46,780 nt of DNA from Saccharothrix sp. NRRL B-16348 (lineage in GTDB: Bacteria > Actinomycetota > Actinomycetes > Mycobacteriales > Pseudonocardiaceae): contig NZ_LGED01000233.1 of assembly GCF_001280085.1 (NCBI RefSeq), positions 1-46,780 of the forward strand, read 5' to 3'. A program made the position numbers and the translations under genes. Below, piece by piece: positions 19,066-27,419 of this stretch. Within the stretch, counting starts at the first letter, position 1, and the number at the start of each line of letters is the position of its first letter. The notes under the pieces are model-generated. The model saw only the letters and a program-made list of their open reading frames with translations. It had not been told where the DNA came from and did no database searches.

Positions 19066-19385
19066 CCCGACGCCCATCACTGCCGGGCGCGTCCGAGCTG
19101 TTCCGCCTCACGACCGGTGCTGCCGCCGACGCCGACGTGCCCGCCCAGGAGCCGTCGGCGCAGCGGCGCGGCACCGGGCGGCAGAAGCACTCGACGAAGA
19201 TCACCGTGTACGTGTCCGACGAGGAGCTGCTGGCGCTGGAGCACGCGCGGCTGGCGTTGCGCGGCGAGCACGGCCTGGCGGTCGACCGCGGCCGCGTGGT
19301 GCGCGAGGCGATCGCGATCGTGCTGGACGACCTCGAAGGGCACGGCGGGGACTCGCTGCTGGTGCGTAGGTTGCGCGAGCAGTGA
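19062..19385 (+). CDS. Small DNA-binding-like protein, ParA partner candidate
   Basis: The 107-residue protein has a disordered N-terminus (residues 1-45). A C-terminal module follows that reads like a ribbon-helix-helix fold: a short strand (STKITVYVSDEELLALEHA), a helix, and RGRVVREAIAIVLDDLEGHG. Ribbon-helix-helix proteins often serve as centromere-binding partners of ParA ATPases. It overlaps both neighbours by 4 bases, between the ParA gene and scpA. The fold is inferred from the pattern, not from a profile match. Confidence 0.8.
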   Translation: MTRRPSLPGASELFRLTTGAAADADVPAQEPSAQRRGTGRQKHSTKITVYVSDEELLALEHARLALRGEHGLAVDRGRVVREAIAIVLDDLEGHGGDSLLVRRLREQ

Positions 19386-20242
19386 GCGGTGACGCACCCG
19401 AGACCGAACCCGAAGTGGCCGCGCCGGTCGAGGCGGTGGAGCCCGAGGCTCCGGGCGACGGCCGGTTCAAGGTCAAGCTGACCAACTTCGAGGGACCGTT
19501 CGACCTGCTGCTGCAGCTGATCTCGCAGCACACGCTCGACGTGACCGAGGTGGCGCTGCACACCGTCACCGACGACTTCATCGCCTACATCCGGGCGCTG
19601 GGCGACCAGTGGGACCTGGACGAGACGACCGAGTTCTTGGTCATCGCGGCGACCCTGCTCGACCTGAAGGCGGCCCGCCTGCTGCCCTCGGGCGACGTGG
19701 AGGACGAGGACGACCTGGCGCTGCTGGAGGCGCGGGACCTGCTGTTCGCGCGGCTGCTGCAGTACCGGGCGTACAAGCAGGTCGCGGCGCTGTTCGCGGA
19801 GCTGGAGCGGGGCGCGTACCGGCGCTACCCGCGGTCGGTGGCGTTGGAGCAGCGGTACGAGGGGCTGTTGCCCGAGGTGATGCTGGGGGTGGACGCCCGG
19901 CGGTTCAGCGAGATCGCCGCGGTCGTGTTCCGGCCCAAGCCGCCGCCGACGGTGTCGACGTCGCACATCCACCAGCACCGGGTGTCGGTGCGCGAGCACG
20001 CGGACATGCTGCGGGCACGGCTGGCGGAGGCGGGCACGGCGACGTTCGCCGAGCTGATCGCCGAGTGCACGGAGACGATGGAGGTCGTGGCGCGGTTCCT
20101 GGCGCTGCTGGAGCTGTACCGGGAGCAGTCGCTGGCCTTCGAGCAGCCGGACCCGCTCGGCGAGCTGCGCATCACGTGGGTCGGCGGCACGATCGAACAG
20201 GCGCAGGCACACGCCCGCGACGAGGACGAGGAGTACGGGTGA
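19382..20242 (+). CDS. scpA: Segregation and condensation protein A
   Basis: The 286-residue kleisin begins, after about 20 acidic residues, with FKVKLTNFEGPFDLLLQLI, the ScpA N-terminal helix that binds the SMC neck. FLVIAATLLDLKAARLLPS follows, and a winged-helix C-terminus (about 200-270). ScpA bridges the SMC dimer with ScpB. It starts at a GTG overlapping the preceding stop and is coupled to scpB the same way. The length is near the family norm. Confidence 0.95.
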   Translation: MSGDAPETEPEVAAPVEAVEPEAPGDGRFKVKLTNFEGPFDLLLQLISQHTLDVTEVALHTVTDDFIAYIRALGDQWDLDETTEFLVIAATLLDLKAARLLPSGDVEDEDDLALLEARDLLFARLLQYRAYKQVAALFAELERGAYRRYPRSVALEQRYEGLLPEVMLGVDARRFSEIAAVVFRPKPPPTVSTSHIHQHRVSVREHADMLRARLAEAGTATFAELIAECTETMEVVARFLALLELYREQSLAFEQPDPLGELRITWVGGTIEQAQAHARDEDEEYG

Positions 20243-20970
20243 GCGACCACGGAGCGACCGGCGCCGAGCCCACCGGGCCCGACGTGGCGGTGGAGTCGGT
20301 CGCGGCCGGGTTCGAGCAGGACGTCGCCGTGCCCGGGTTCGCGCAGGTCGCGGACGTGCCTGGACCCGCCGCGGTCGCGGGCCCGGACGTGCCCGACGAC
20401 GAGGCCGAGGCGGGCGGGCTGCCGGACCTCTCCGACGAGGCCGAGTTCGACGGCGCGCTGGAGTCGATCCTGCTCGTCGTGGACAGCCCGATCGCGGAGG
20501 AGCAGCTCGCGGGCGTGCTCGACCAGTCCGTGAAGCGCGTCACGGCCGCCCTGCACCGGCTGGCCGCCCGGTACACCGAGCAGGGCAGCGGCATCGACCT
20601 GCGTAGAATCGGTGACGGCTGGCGGTTCTACACTCGGGACCGCTTCGCGCCATTCGTGGAGAAGCTGCTGCTCGACGGGCAGCGCGCCAAGCTCACCCGG
20701 GCCGCGTTGGAGACACTCGCGGTCATCGCCTATCGGCAGCCCGTGACCAGGGCCCGGATCGCGGCGGTGCGCGGGGTGAACGTGGACGGTGTCATCCGCA
20801 CGCTCGTCGCGCGCGGCCTGATCGCCGAGACGGGCACGGACTCCGACACGGGTGGCATCCTTTACCGCACGACCGAACTGTTCCTGGAGCGGTTGGGGCT
20901 GTCGTCGTTGGGCGACCTGCCGCCGATCGCCCCCCTCCTGCCCGAAGTGGATGCGATCGACGATGTCTGA
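20239..20970 (+). CDS. scpB: Segregation and condensation protein B
   Basis: The 243-residue protein has an acidic, disordered N-terminal extension (residues 1-70), then two winged helices. Family motifs are ALESILLVVDSPIAEEQLA, TRAALETLAVIAYRQPVTRA and the GILYRTTELFLERLGL end. ScpB dimers bind ScpA and modulate SMC ATPase. It is coupled to scpA (GTGA) and overlaps the pseudouridine synthase by 8 bases. Confidence 0.95.
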   Translation: MSDHGATGAEPTGPDVAVESVAAGFEQDVAVPGFAQVADVPGPAAVAGPDVPDDEAEAGGLPDLSDEAEFDGALESILLVVDSPIAEEQLAGVLDQSVKRVTAALHRLAARYTEQGSGIDLRRIGDGWRFYTRDRFAPFVEKLLLDGQRAKLTRAALETLAVIAYRQPVTRARIAAVRGVNVDGVIRTLVARGLIAETGTDSDTGGILYRTTELFLERLGLSSLGDLPPIAPLLPEVDAIDDV

Positions 20971-21709
20971 CCAGGACCACAACCCCGAGGGGATCCGGCT
21001 CCAGAAGGTGCTCGCCAAGGCGGGCATCGCCTCGCGGCGGGTCGCCGAGGAGCTGATCGAACTCGGCCGCGTCCAGGTCGACGGCGAGGTGGTCCGCGAG
21101 CAGGGCCGCCGCGTCGACCCGGACACCGCGGTCGTGCACGTCGACGGCGTGCGCGTGGTGCTCAAGGAAGACGTGGTCACCATCGCGTTCAACAAGCCGC
21201 GCGGTGTGCTGTCCACCATGCACGACGACGCGCACCGCCCGTGCGTCGGCGACTACCTGCACAACCGCAAGGAACGCCTGTTCCACGTCGGCAGGCTCGA
21301 CGCCGACACCGAGGGCCTGCTGCTGCTGACCAACGACGGCGACCTCGCGCACCGGCTGATGCACCCGTCCTACGAGATCACCAAGACCTACCTCGCCGAG
21401 GTGCCCGGCCCGATCCCGAAGGACCTGGGCAAGCGGCTGCGCGCGGGCGTGGAGCTGGAGGACGGCCCGATCGCGGTCGACTCGTTCAAGCTGATCTCGT
21501 CGATGCCGGGCAAGGCGCTGGTCGAGGTGGTCCTGCACGAGGGCCGCAAGCACATCGTGCGCCGCCTGCTCGACCACGTCGGCCACCCCGTCGAGCACCT
21601 GGTCCGCACCGCCGTCGGCGACGTGCGCCTCGGCAACCAGCGCCCCGGCTCGATGCGGGTGCTCAACCGGCAGGAAGTCGGCTCCCTCTACAAGGCCGTC
21701 GGGCTGTAG
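20963..21709 (+). CDS. RluB/RsuA-family pseudouridine synthase
   Basis: The 248-residue protein has an N-terminal S4 domain (LQKVLAKAGIASRRVAEELI, residues about 13-60). The RsuA-family catalytic motif GRLDADTEGLLLLTNDG contains the nucleophilic Asp, and EGRKHIVRRLLDHVGHPV lies near the end. The family makes pseudouridine in rRNA; the scpAB-adjacent members are usually RluB-like, acting on 23S. The ATG at 20963 gives a normal length; upstream in-frame starts lie inside scpB. A strong hairpin follows its stop by 9 bases and closes the operon. Confidence 0.93.
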   Translation: MSDQDHNPEGIRLQKVLAKAGIASRRVAEELIELGRVQVDGEVVREQGRRVDPDTAVVHVDGVRVVLKEDVVTIAFNKPRGVLSTMHDDAHRPCVGDYLHNRKERLFHVGRLDADTEGLLLLTNDGDLAHRLMHPSYEITKTYLAEVPGPIPKDLGKRLRAGVELEDGPIAVDSFKLISSMPGKALVEVVLHEGRKHIVRRLLDHVGHPVEHLVRTAVGDVRLGNQRPGSMRVLNRQEVGSLYKAVGL

Positions 21710-21718
21710 CCGGGGGCA

Positions 21719-21754
21719 GGCGCTTGGTGGAGTCCCCCTTCACCACCAAGCGCC
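21719..21754 (+). terminator. Terminator of parA-scpAB-rluB operon
   Basis: GGCGCTTGGTGG (21719-21730) pairs perfectly with 21743-21754, a 12-bp stem with a 12-base loop, followed by a C-rich tract. It marks the right edge of the conserved core block. Confidence 0.85.
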
Positions 21755-21809
21755 CCTCCCCCCTGCGGAACCCGTACGCGGTTCCACCGCCATTCCTACG
21801 GCAGACGGG

Positions 21810-21855
21810 TTGTTCAGTGTCAGCGCGTGGACGCTGAACAGGCTTTTCTGAACAA
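21810..21855. promoter_or_regulatory. TTGTTCAG/CTGAACAA inverted half-sites before nSTAND gene
   Basis: TTGTTCAG (21810-21817), CTGAACA (21834-21840) and CTGAACAA (21848-21855) give two nested inverted pairs. The outer pair is perfect over 8 bp. TCAGCG and CGCTGA lie between them. They sit 27-73 bases before the start codon, whose ribosome site is AAGGGGAGGG. Since the gene product has its own N-terminal HTH, autoregulation is a reasonable guess. Confidence 0.55.
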
Positions 21856-21882
21856 TCGCCCTCGTCGAAGGGGAGGGCGACG

Positions 21883-24800
21883 ATGGCCAGACCGGAGGGC
21901 CCGTTACGGGCGGACAGCCGTGACCTCGGCGAGTTCGCCGCCGACCTGAGGGCCCTGCGGGAACGCGCGGGCAGCCCCACCTACCGGCGGCTCGCCCGGG
22001 ACGCCCACTACTCGCCGGCGGCCCTGTCGGAAGCCGCGAACGGCCGGAAGCTGCCGAGCCTCGCGGTCACGTTGGCGTACGTGCGCGCCTGCGGCGGTGA
22101 CGCCGTGACGTGGGAGTCGCGCTGGCGGGCGCTGGCCGAACGGGTGGCCGACGCGAACCCGCGCACGCCGCCGGGGGCGACCGAGGCGCCGTACACGGGG
22201 CTGGCGGCGTTCCAGGTGCGTGACGCGGACCGGTTCTTCGGCCGCGACCGCGTGGTGCGCGAGCTGCTGGGCCTGGTCGCGCAGCGCCGGTTCGCCGGGG
22301 TGTTCGGCGCGTCCGGCTCGGGCAAGTCGTCGGTGCTGCGCGCCGGCCTGGTGGCCACGTGGAGCCGGCCCGCGGTCGTGCTCACGCCCGGCCCGCGGCC
22401 GGTCGAGGAGCTGGCCGTGCGGGTCGCCGCGCGCATCGACCGGGACGCGCCCGCGCTGGCCGCCGAGTTCGCCGCCTACCCGGAGAACCTGCACCTGCGG
22501 GTGCGGCAGGCGCTCGTCGGCGGCGACGACGACCTGCTGATCGTGGTCGACCAGTTCGAAGAGGTCTTCACGCTGTGCCAGGACCCCGCCGAACGGGCCG
22601 CGTTCATCGCCGCGCTGGCCACGGCCACGTCCGCGCCGACCAGCCGCACGCGGGTGGTGCTGGGTGTCCGGGCCGACTTCCTCGGCCACTGCGGCCAGTA
22701 CCCGGAACTGGTGGAGGCGCTGCGCGGCGGGCACGTCCTGATCGGGCCGATGGCGGCGGACGAGCTGCGCGAGGCGATCGTGTCGCCCGCCGTCGCGGTC
22801 GGCTGCAAGGTGGAGACCGCGCTGGTCACGCGCCTGGTCGCGGACGCGGCGGGCCAGCCCGCGGTGCTGCCGCTGGTGTCGCACGCGTTGCTGGAGACGT
22901 GGCGCCGGCGGCGCGGCGTGGCGTTGACCCTCGCGGGCTACGAGGAGGTCGGCGGGGTCGAGCACTCGATCGCGCGCAGCGCCGAGCACGTCTACACCGC
23001 CATGAGCCCGGCCCGGCAGCTGGTCGCCAAGCAGGTGTTCCTGCGGCTGATCGCGGTCGGCGAGGGCACCGAGGACACCAAGCGCCGCGTCGCCCGCGAC
23101 GAGGTGGACCACCCCGGCGGCGACGGCGCGGAGGTGCTGGCCGCGTTGGCGCAGGCCCGGCTGGTGGTGCTGGACCGGGACACGGTGGAGCTGGCGCACG
23201 AGGCGTTGATCCGCAACTGGCCGCGGCTGCGGGACTGGATCGCCGAGGACCGGGCGGGCCTGCGGGTGCAGCGGATGCTGACCGAGGCCGCGCACACCTG
23301 GGAGACCCTGGACCGCGACCCCGGCGCGCTGTACCGGGGCACCCGGCTGGCGTTGGTGCGCGAGTGGGTCGACGGGACGCGCGGGCTGACGCCCGGCGAG
23401 ATCCGGTTCCTGGAGGCGAGCATCGCCGCGGACGACGCGGTGCGCGCCATCGAGCACGGCCGCACCCGCAGGCTGCGGCAGCTGGTGTCGGTGATGGCCG
23501 TGCTGCTGGTGCTGGCGTCCAGCGCGATCGTGTTCGCGTTCAACGCCGAGCGGTCCGCGACCGAGCAGCGCAACATCGCGCTGGCGCACAAGGTGATCAC
23601 CCAGGCCGCCGCGCTGCGTGACGCAGACCCGGCGCTGTCGCTGCAGCTCACGCTGGCCGCGCACCGGCTCGCGCCGCTGCCGGAGACGCGGGACGCGTTG
23701 TTCGCCGCGTTCGCCGAGCCGTACGCGACCCGGGTCGGCGGGGTGCGCGCGATGGCCGTCAGCGCGGCGGCCTCGCTGCTCGCCGTCGTCGACGACACCA
23801 CTACCCAGGAGGTGCGGCTGGTCGACATCGCCGACCCGCACCACCCGGAGCACGTGGGCGAGTTGACCGGGTTGAGCATGGCCAAGGTGCTGGCGTTCTC
23901 CGACGACGGCAAGTGGATCGCCGGCGCGGAGGACAACTACATCGTGGTGTGGCGGGTGACGGACCCCCGCCGTCCCGTGATCGTGCACCGGCTGAGCGAC
24001 CTGTCGAACGAGCCGACGCTGGACCTGGCGTTCTCGCCCGACGCCCGCTACCTCGTGGCCGGGTTCGCCGCCGGTCAGGCGCGGGCGTGGGACCTGGCCG
24101 CCGGCGGGGTGCGGGCGGAGGTGCCGGCGACCGGCGCGTCGTCGCCCGAGGTGGCGTTCCTGTCCGGGCACGTGGTGGCGGTCAGCTCCGGCGACCGGGT
24201 GCACGCGGTCGACCTGGCCACCGGGGTGTCCGGCGTCCTGGTCGACGGCGTCGGCGTGCTCACCGCGCTGGCGGTCGGCGACGGCGGCCGGGTGCTCGCC
24301 ACGGCGGGGGAGGACCGGGTGGTGCGGCTGTGGGAGGTCCCCGACCGGGGTGGGGCCGCCCGGCAGACCGCCGCCCTGAGGCACGGCGCCGGCGTGCGCG
24401 CCTTGGCGTTCAACGAGGACGCCCGGGTGCTGGCCACGGCGGGCGACGACCGGTCCGCGGGGCTGTGGGACGTCACCGACCGGCACCTGCCGGTCGAGGC
24501 CGCCGCGTTCGACGGCCACCTCGCCGCGGTCACCGCGGTGGCGTTCGCCGCCGGGGGACGTGCCCTGGTCACCGCGGGCAGCGACCGGTCCGCCCGGCTC
24601 ACCGACCTCACCGACCTGCCGGTCGCGCACCCGGCGGCGCTGCGCTCGGTCGTGGTCGCCGCCGACCGCGGCCTCGCCGCCACGGTCGACGTCGAGGGCG
24701 TGCTGAGGCTCGTCGACATCTCCGAGCCGCGTGGCCCGCGCACCGCCTGGCCGTTGACCGCGCACCCGGGCCGGGTCCGCACCGCCGCGCTCAGCCGGGA

Positions 24801-25644
24801 CGGCGAGCACCTGGTCACCGTCGCCGAAGACGAACGGGTGCGGGTGTGGCGGACCACCAGCCTGGCCTCGCCCGACCTGGTCGGCGAGGCGGGGCGGGCG
24901 CGGATCGTGGTGTTCAGCCCGAAGGACGGGCACTTCGCCACCGGCGGCACCGACGGCGCCACGCGCCTGTGGAACGTCGCGACCATGACGAAGACCGCCG
25001 AGTTCACCGACAAGTTCGACCCGGAGGTCCCGACCGGCGCGCTCGCGTTCGACGACAGCGGGAACCGGTTGGTGGTCACCAAGCTCGGCGGGTCGGTCGA
25101 GGAGTGGGACACGACCGTCCCGATGTGGCCCGAGCGGCGGCGCCGCGACGGGTTGGACATCCGGTACCCGACGGCGTTGGCGGCGGTGCCCGACGGCGGG
25201 CTGGTGACGGTGGAGGCGAACGGCGAGGCCGTGCTGTGGCGGCACCCGGAGCCGAGGGGCGACGCCGACGACGAGGACTCGCCGGTGCGGTTCGCCTCCG
25301 TCGAGACGCTGGGGTCGGCGGTGCGCGCGGCCGCCGCCGTCGACGACCTGCTGGTGCTCGCCGGCTCCGACGGCGACCTGCGCCTGTACGACCTGGCGGG
25401 CGAGGGGCCCGCCCGGCAGTCGGCCGTGTTCGCCGCGCACTCGTCGGGCGCCAACTCGGCGGTGTTCGCGCACGACCGGCACACGCTGGTCAGCGCGGGC
25501 GACTCGGTGCTCCGGTTCTGGGAGACCGACCTGGACGCGGTGGTGGACCGGATCTGCGCCACCGCCCACCCCGGGATCACCGGCGGGCAGTGGGCGGGCT
25601 ACTTCCCCGACCTGCCGTACGACCCGCCGTGCGACCGGTCCTAG
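21883..25644 (+). CDS. HTH-nSTAND-WD40 signalling ATPase
   Basis: The 1253-residue protein begins with a helix-turn-helix-like domain (residues about 12-85, TYRRLARDAHYSPAALSEAA). The nSTAND NTPase module has YTGLAAFQ and RFFGRD (about 105-120), Walker A GASGSGKSS (about 143) and Walker B LLIVVDQFEEVF (about 219). One membrane helix (about 533-555) is followed by a run of WD40-like repeats with ATAGEDRVVRLWEV and ATAGDDRSAGLWDV. STAND proteins are ligand-gated switches, and many act in immunity or stress signalling. With one membrane helix, the HTH-NTPase half and the beta-propeller half are probably on opposite sides. It stands alone between two noncoding leaders. Confidence 0.92.
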   Translation: MARPEGPLRADSRDLGEFAADLRALRERAGSPTYRRLARDAHYSPAALSEAANGRKLPSLAVTLAYVRACGGDAVTWESRWRALAERVADANPRTPPGATEAPYTGLAAFQVRDADRFFGRDRVVRELLGLVAQRRFAGVFGASGSGKSSVLRAGLVATWSRPAVVLTPGPRPVEELAVRVAARIDRDAPALAAEFAAYPENLHLRVRQALVGGDDDLLIVVDQFEEVFTLCQDPAERAAFIAALATATSAPTSRTRVVLGVRADFLGHCGQYPELVEALRGGHVLIGPMAADELREAIVSPAVAVGCKVETALVTRLVADAAGQPAVLPLVSHALLETWRRRRGVALTLAGYEEVGGVEHSIARSAEHVYTAMSPARQLVAKQVFLRLIAVGEGTEDTKRRVARDEVDHPGGDGAEVLAALAQARLVVLDRDTVELAHEALIRNWPRLRDWIAEDRAGLRVQRMLTEAAHTWETLDRDPGALYRGTRLALVREWVDGTRGLTPGEIRFLEASIAADDAVRAIEHGRTRRLRQLVSVMAVLLVLASSAIVFAFNAERSATEQRNIALAHKVITQAAALRDADPALSLQLTLAAHRLAPLPETRDALFAAFAEPYATRVGGVRAMAVSAAASLLAVVDDTTTQEVRLVDIADPHHPEHVGELTGLSMAKVLAFSDDGKWIAGAEDNYIVVWRVTDPRRPVIVHRLSDLSNEPTLDLAFSPDARYLVAGFAAGQARAWDLAAGGVRAEVPATGASSPEVAFLSGHVVAVSSGDRVHAVDLATGVSGVLVDGVGVLTALAVGDGGRVLATAGEDRVVRLWEVPDRGGAARQTAALRHGAGVRALAFNEDARVLATAGDDRSAGLWDVTDRHLPVEAAAFDGHLAAVTAVAFAAGGRALVTAGSDRSARLTDLTDLPVAHPAALRSVVVAADRGLAATVDVEGVLRLVDISEPRGPRTAWPLTAHPGRVRTAALSRDGEHLVTVAEDERVRVWRTTSLASPDLVGEAGRARIVVFSPKDGHFATGGTDGATRLWNVATMTKTAEFTDKFDPEVPTGALAFDDSGNRLVVTKLGGSVEEWDTTVPMWPERRRRDGLDIRYPTALAAVPDGGLVTVEANGEAVLWRHPEPRGDADDEDSPVRFASVETLGSAVRAAAAVDDLLVLAGSDGDLRLYDLAGEGPARQSAVFAAHSSGANSAVFAHDRHTLVSAGDSVLRFWETDLDAVVDRICATAHPGITGGQWAGYFPDLPYDPPCDRS

Positions 25645-25716
25645 TGCCGTGACCGGCGGCCTCCGCCGCGCGTTCCGGCGCTCGACGGGGCGCCTCGTCC
25701 GCCCGCACGGGTCGCT

Positions 25717-25782
25717 TCAGCGTCCGCTGACAGCAATTTGCAAGATCACATCCTGAAGTTTTACCGCCACTCATTGTGGCGG
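25717..25782 (+). promoter_or_regulatory. Palindrome and hairpin upstream of importer operon
   Basis: The 204-base gap before the importer genes is AT-richer than its surroundings. It contains TCAGCGTCCGCTGA (25717-25730, a 12-base dyad around TC) and a CCGCCAC-TCATT-GTGGCGG hairpin (25764-25782). AAGAGG at 25834-25839 is the ribosome site of the first permease. I found no recognisable riboswitch core. Confidence 0.45.
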
Positions 25783-25848
25783 AGGACTTCACTCTCTAGA
25801 TTGAGCCGGGTTGGCTGGGGTTGATCAACTGGGAAGAGGCGTTTGCGC

Positions 25849-26616
25849 GTGCGTGCGCTCACCCGAGGACTGCTCGGTGTGGCCGGGTTCCTCGTCATCT
25901 GGGAGCTGTTCGGCCGGTCCCGGCTGGTTCCTCCGGAGTACCTGCCACCGCCGTCCGTCGTAGCGGTGGAGCTCGTGAAGTTGTTGGGGGACGAGGCTTT
26001 CCTGCGGGACGTCGTCGCGACGGTCCTCGCCGTGCTCATCTCCATCGCGCTGTCGGCCGGGATCGCCGTCCCGCTCGGCCTCGTCCTGGGCAGCGTGGCG
26101 TCCGTCCGGCACGCCACCCGCGCCGTGGTCGAGTTCCTGCGCCCCATCCCGTCCGTGGCGCTGATCCCGCTGGCGGTGCTGCTGCTCGGCCTCGGACCGG
26201 AAACCAAGATCACCCTCGCGGTGTACGCGGCGATCTGGCCCATCCTGTTCAACACCATCTACGCGCTCGACGAGCTCGACCCCCTGCTGGTCGAGACCGC
26301 GCGCGCGTTCGGCTCCGGCCGGGTGCGCGTGCTGGCGTCGGTCTCGCTGCCGAGCGCGCTGCCGTTCGTGCTGACCGGCATCCGGCTCGCCGCCACGACG
26401 AGCCTGGTCGTGGTCGTCAGCGTGGAGCTGCTGGAAGGCGGCTCCGGCGGCATCGGGCAGTACATCGCGATCGCGCGCAGCGGCACGGGCCGGATGGACA
26501 TCGTCCTGGCCGGCACGGTGGTCGCGGGCGTGATCGGCTACCTGCTCAACGAGGGGCTGGACCGCGCCCAGCGACGCTGGGTCGGTTGGAGCTCGGTCAC
26601 CGGAGGTCGGTCGTGA
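25849..26616 (+). CDS. ABC importer permease (SsuC/TauC type), first
   Basis: The 255-residue protein has about six membrane helices and the BPD-transporter EAA loop (LVETARAFGSGRVRVLASVSLP, residues about 147-168). It opens LTRGLLGVAGFLVIWELFGRS. The fold and length fit permeases for nitrate, sulfonate, taurine or aromatic-acid uptake. GTG at 25849 was preferred to TTG at 25843 because AAGAGG then lies 9 nt upstream. It overlaps the second permease by 4 bases. The substrate is not given by the sequence. Confidence 0.9.
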   Translation: MRALTRGLLGVAGFLVIWELFGRSRLVPPEYLPPPSVVAVELVKLLGDEAFLRDVVATVLAVLISIALSAGIAVPLGLVLGSVASVRHATRAVVEFLRPIPSVALIPLAVLLLGLGPETKITLAVYAAIWPILFNTIYALDELDPLLVETARAFGSGRVRVLASVSLPSALPFVLTGIRLAATTSLVVVVSVELLEGGSGGIGQYIAIARSGTGRMDIVLAGTVVAGVIGYLLNEGLDRAQRRWVGWSSVTGGRS

Positions 26617-27419
26617 ACCGGTTCCTGCAGCGGTGGGCGGTGTTCGTGGGCCTCGTCGTGGTCTGGGAGCTGGCCACCTGGTACGCCGACGACACGTTCT
26701 TCCCGCGGCCGTCCGAGATCGCCCTGGCGGCGCAGGGGTTGTGGTTCTCCGGCCCGGCCGGCGACCTCTTCCTCACCGACACGGTGTTCGACCACGTGTT
26801 CCCGAGCATCGGCCGGCTGCTCGCCGGCTGGGGCATCGCGGCCGTCGTCGGCATCTCGCTCGGCGTCGCGCTCGGCCGCTCGCCGGCGGCCGCGGAGTAC
26901 GTCGGGCCGCTGCTGACGTTCATGCGCTCCATCCCGCCGCCCCTGCTGGTGCCGGTGTTCCTGCTCGTGTTCAGCGTCGGCACCACCATGCAGCTCGCCA
27001 CGATCGTCTTCGGCGTGCTGTGGCCCATCCTGCTCAACAGCATCGACGGCGCCCGCTCCGTCGACGCCACGAAGTTCGAGACCTCGGCGGTGTTCCGCAT
27101 CCCCAAGCCACAGTGGATCCTCGGTGTCGTCCTGCCCTCAGCGGCGCCGAAGATCTTCGCCGGGTTGCGGGTCTCCCTGTCGCTGTCGCTGGTGCTCATG
27201 GTCGTGTCCGAACTCGTCGGAACCGACAACGGGATCGGGTCGCAACTCCTCGTCGCACAGCGGGAGTTCGACTTCCCCGACATGTGGGCCGGGATCATCC
27301 TGCTGGGTGTCCTCGGCTATGCCCTCAACACCGTGCTCCTCGTCTTCGAGCGCAAAGCCCTTGCGTGGCAACCGAAGCAGGAGCGCACCCCCGCGACGGT
27401 GGAGGAAAAAGCAGTATGA
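26613..27419 (+). CDS. ABC importer permease (SsuC/TauC type), second
   Basis: The 268-residue protein has six helices and its own EAA-type loop (FETSAVFRIPKPQWILGVVLP, residues about 155-175). It probably forms a heterodimer with the preceding permease, since both genes are coupled and divergent in sequence. The C-terminal tail (LAWQPKQERTPATVEEKAV) is hydrophilic. GTG overlaps the upstream stop and its own stop overlaps the ATPase start. Confidence 0.9.
   Translation: MNRFLQRWAVFVGLVVVWELATWYADDTFFPRPSEIALAAQGLWFSGPAGDLFLTDTVFDHVFPSIGRLLAGWGIAAVVGISLGVALGRSPAAAEYVGPLLTFMRSIPPPLLVPVFLLVFSVGTTMQLATIVFGVLWPILLNSIDGARSVDATKFETSAVFRIPKPQWILGVVLPSAAPKIFAGLRVSLSLSLVLMVVSELVGTDNGIGSQLLVAQREFDFPDMWAGIILLGVLGYALNTVLLVFERKALAWQPKQERTPATVEEKAV

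Noticed and set aside
18091..19385. Integrated plasmid partition locus
   Set aside because: The genes are coupled to scpA-scpB and are in the place of the chromosomal Rv1708 gene. No replication gene is present.
21883..25644. Complete antiphage Avs-type system
   Set aside because: The STAND ATPase is present but no nuclease, protease or other effector domain is fused or adjacent, so a defence label would be unsupported.
25645..25848. TPP or other riboswitch before the importer
   Set aside because: No conserved riboswitch core such as CTGAGA was found; only a short hairpin and a palindrome are seen.
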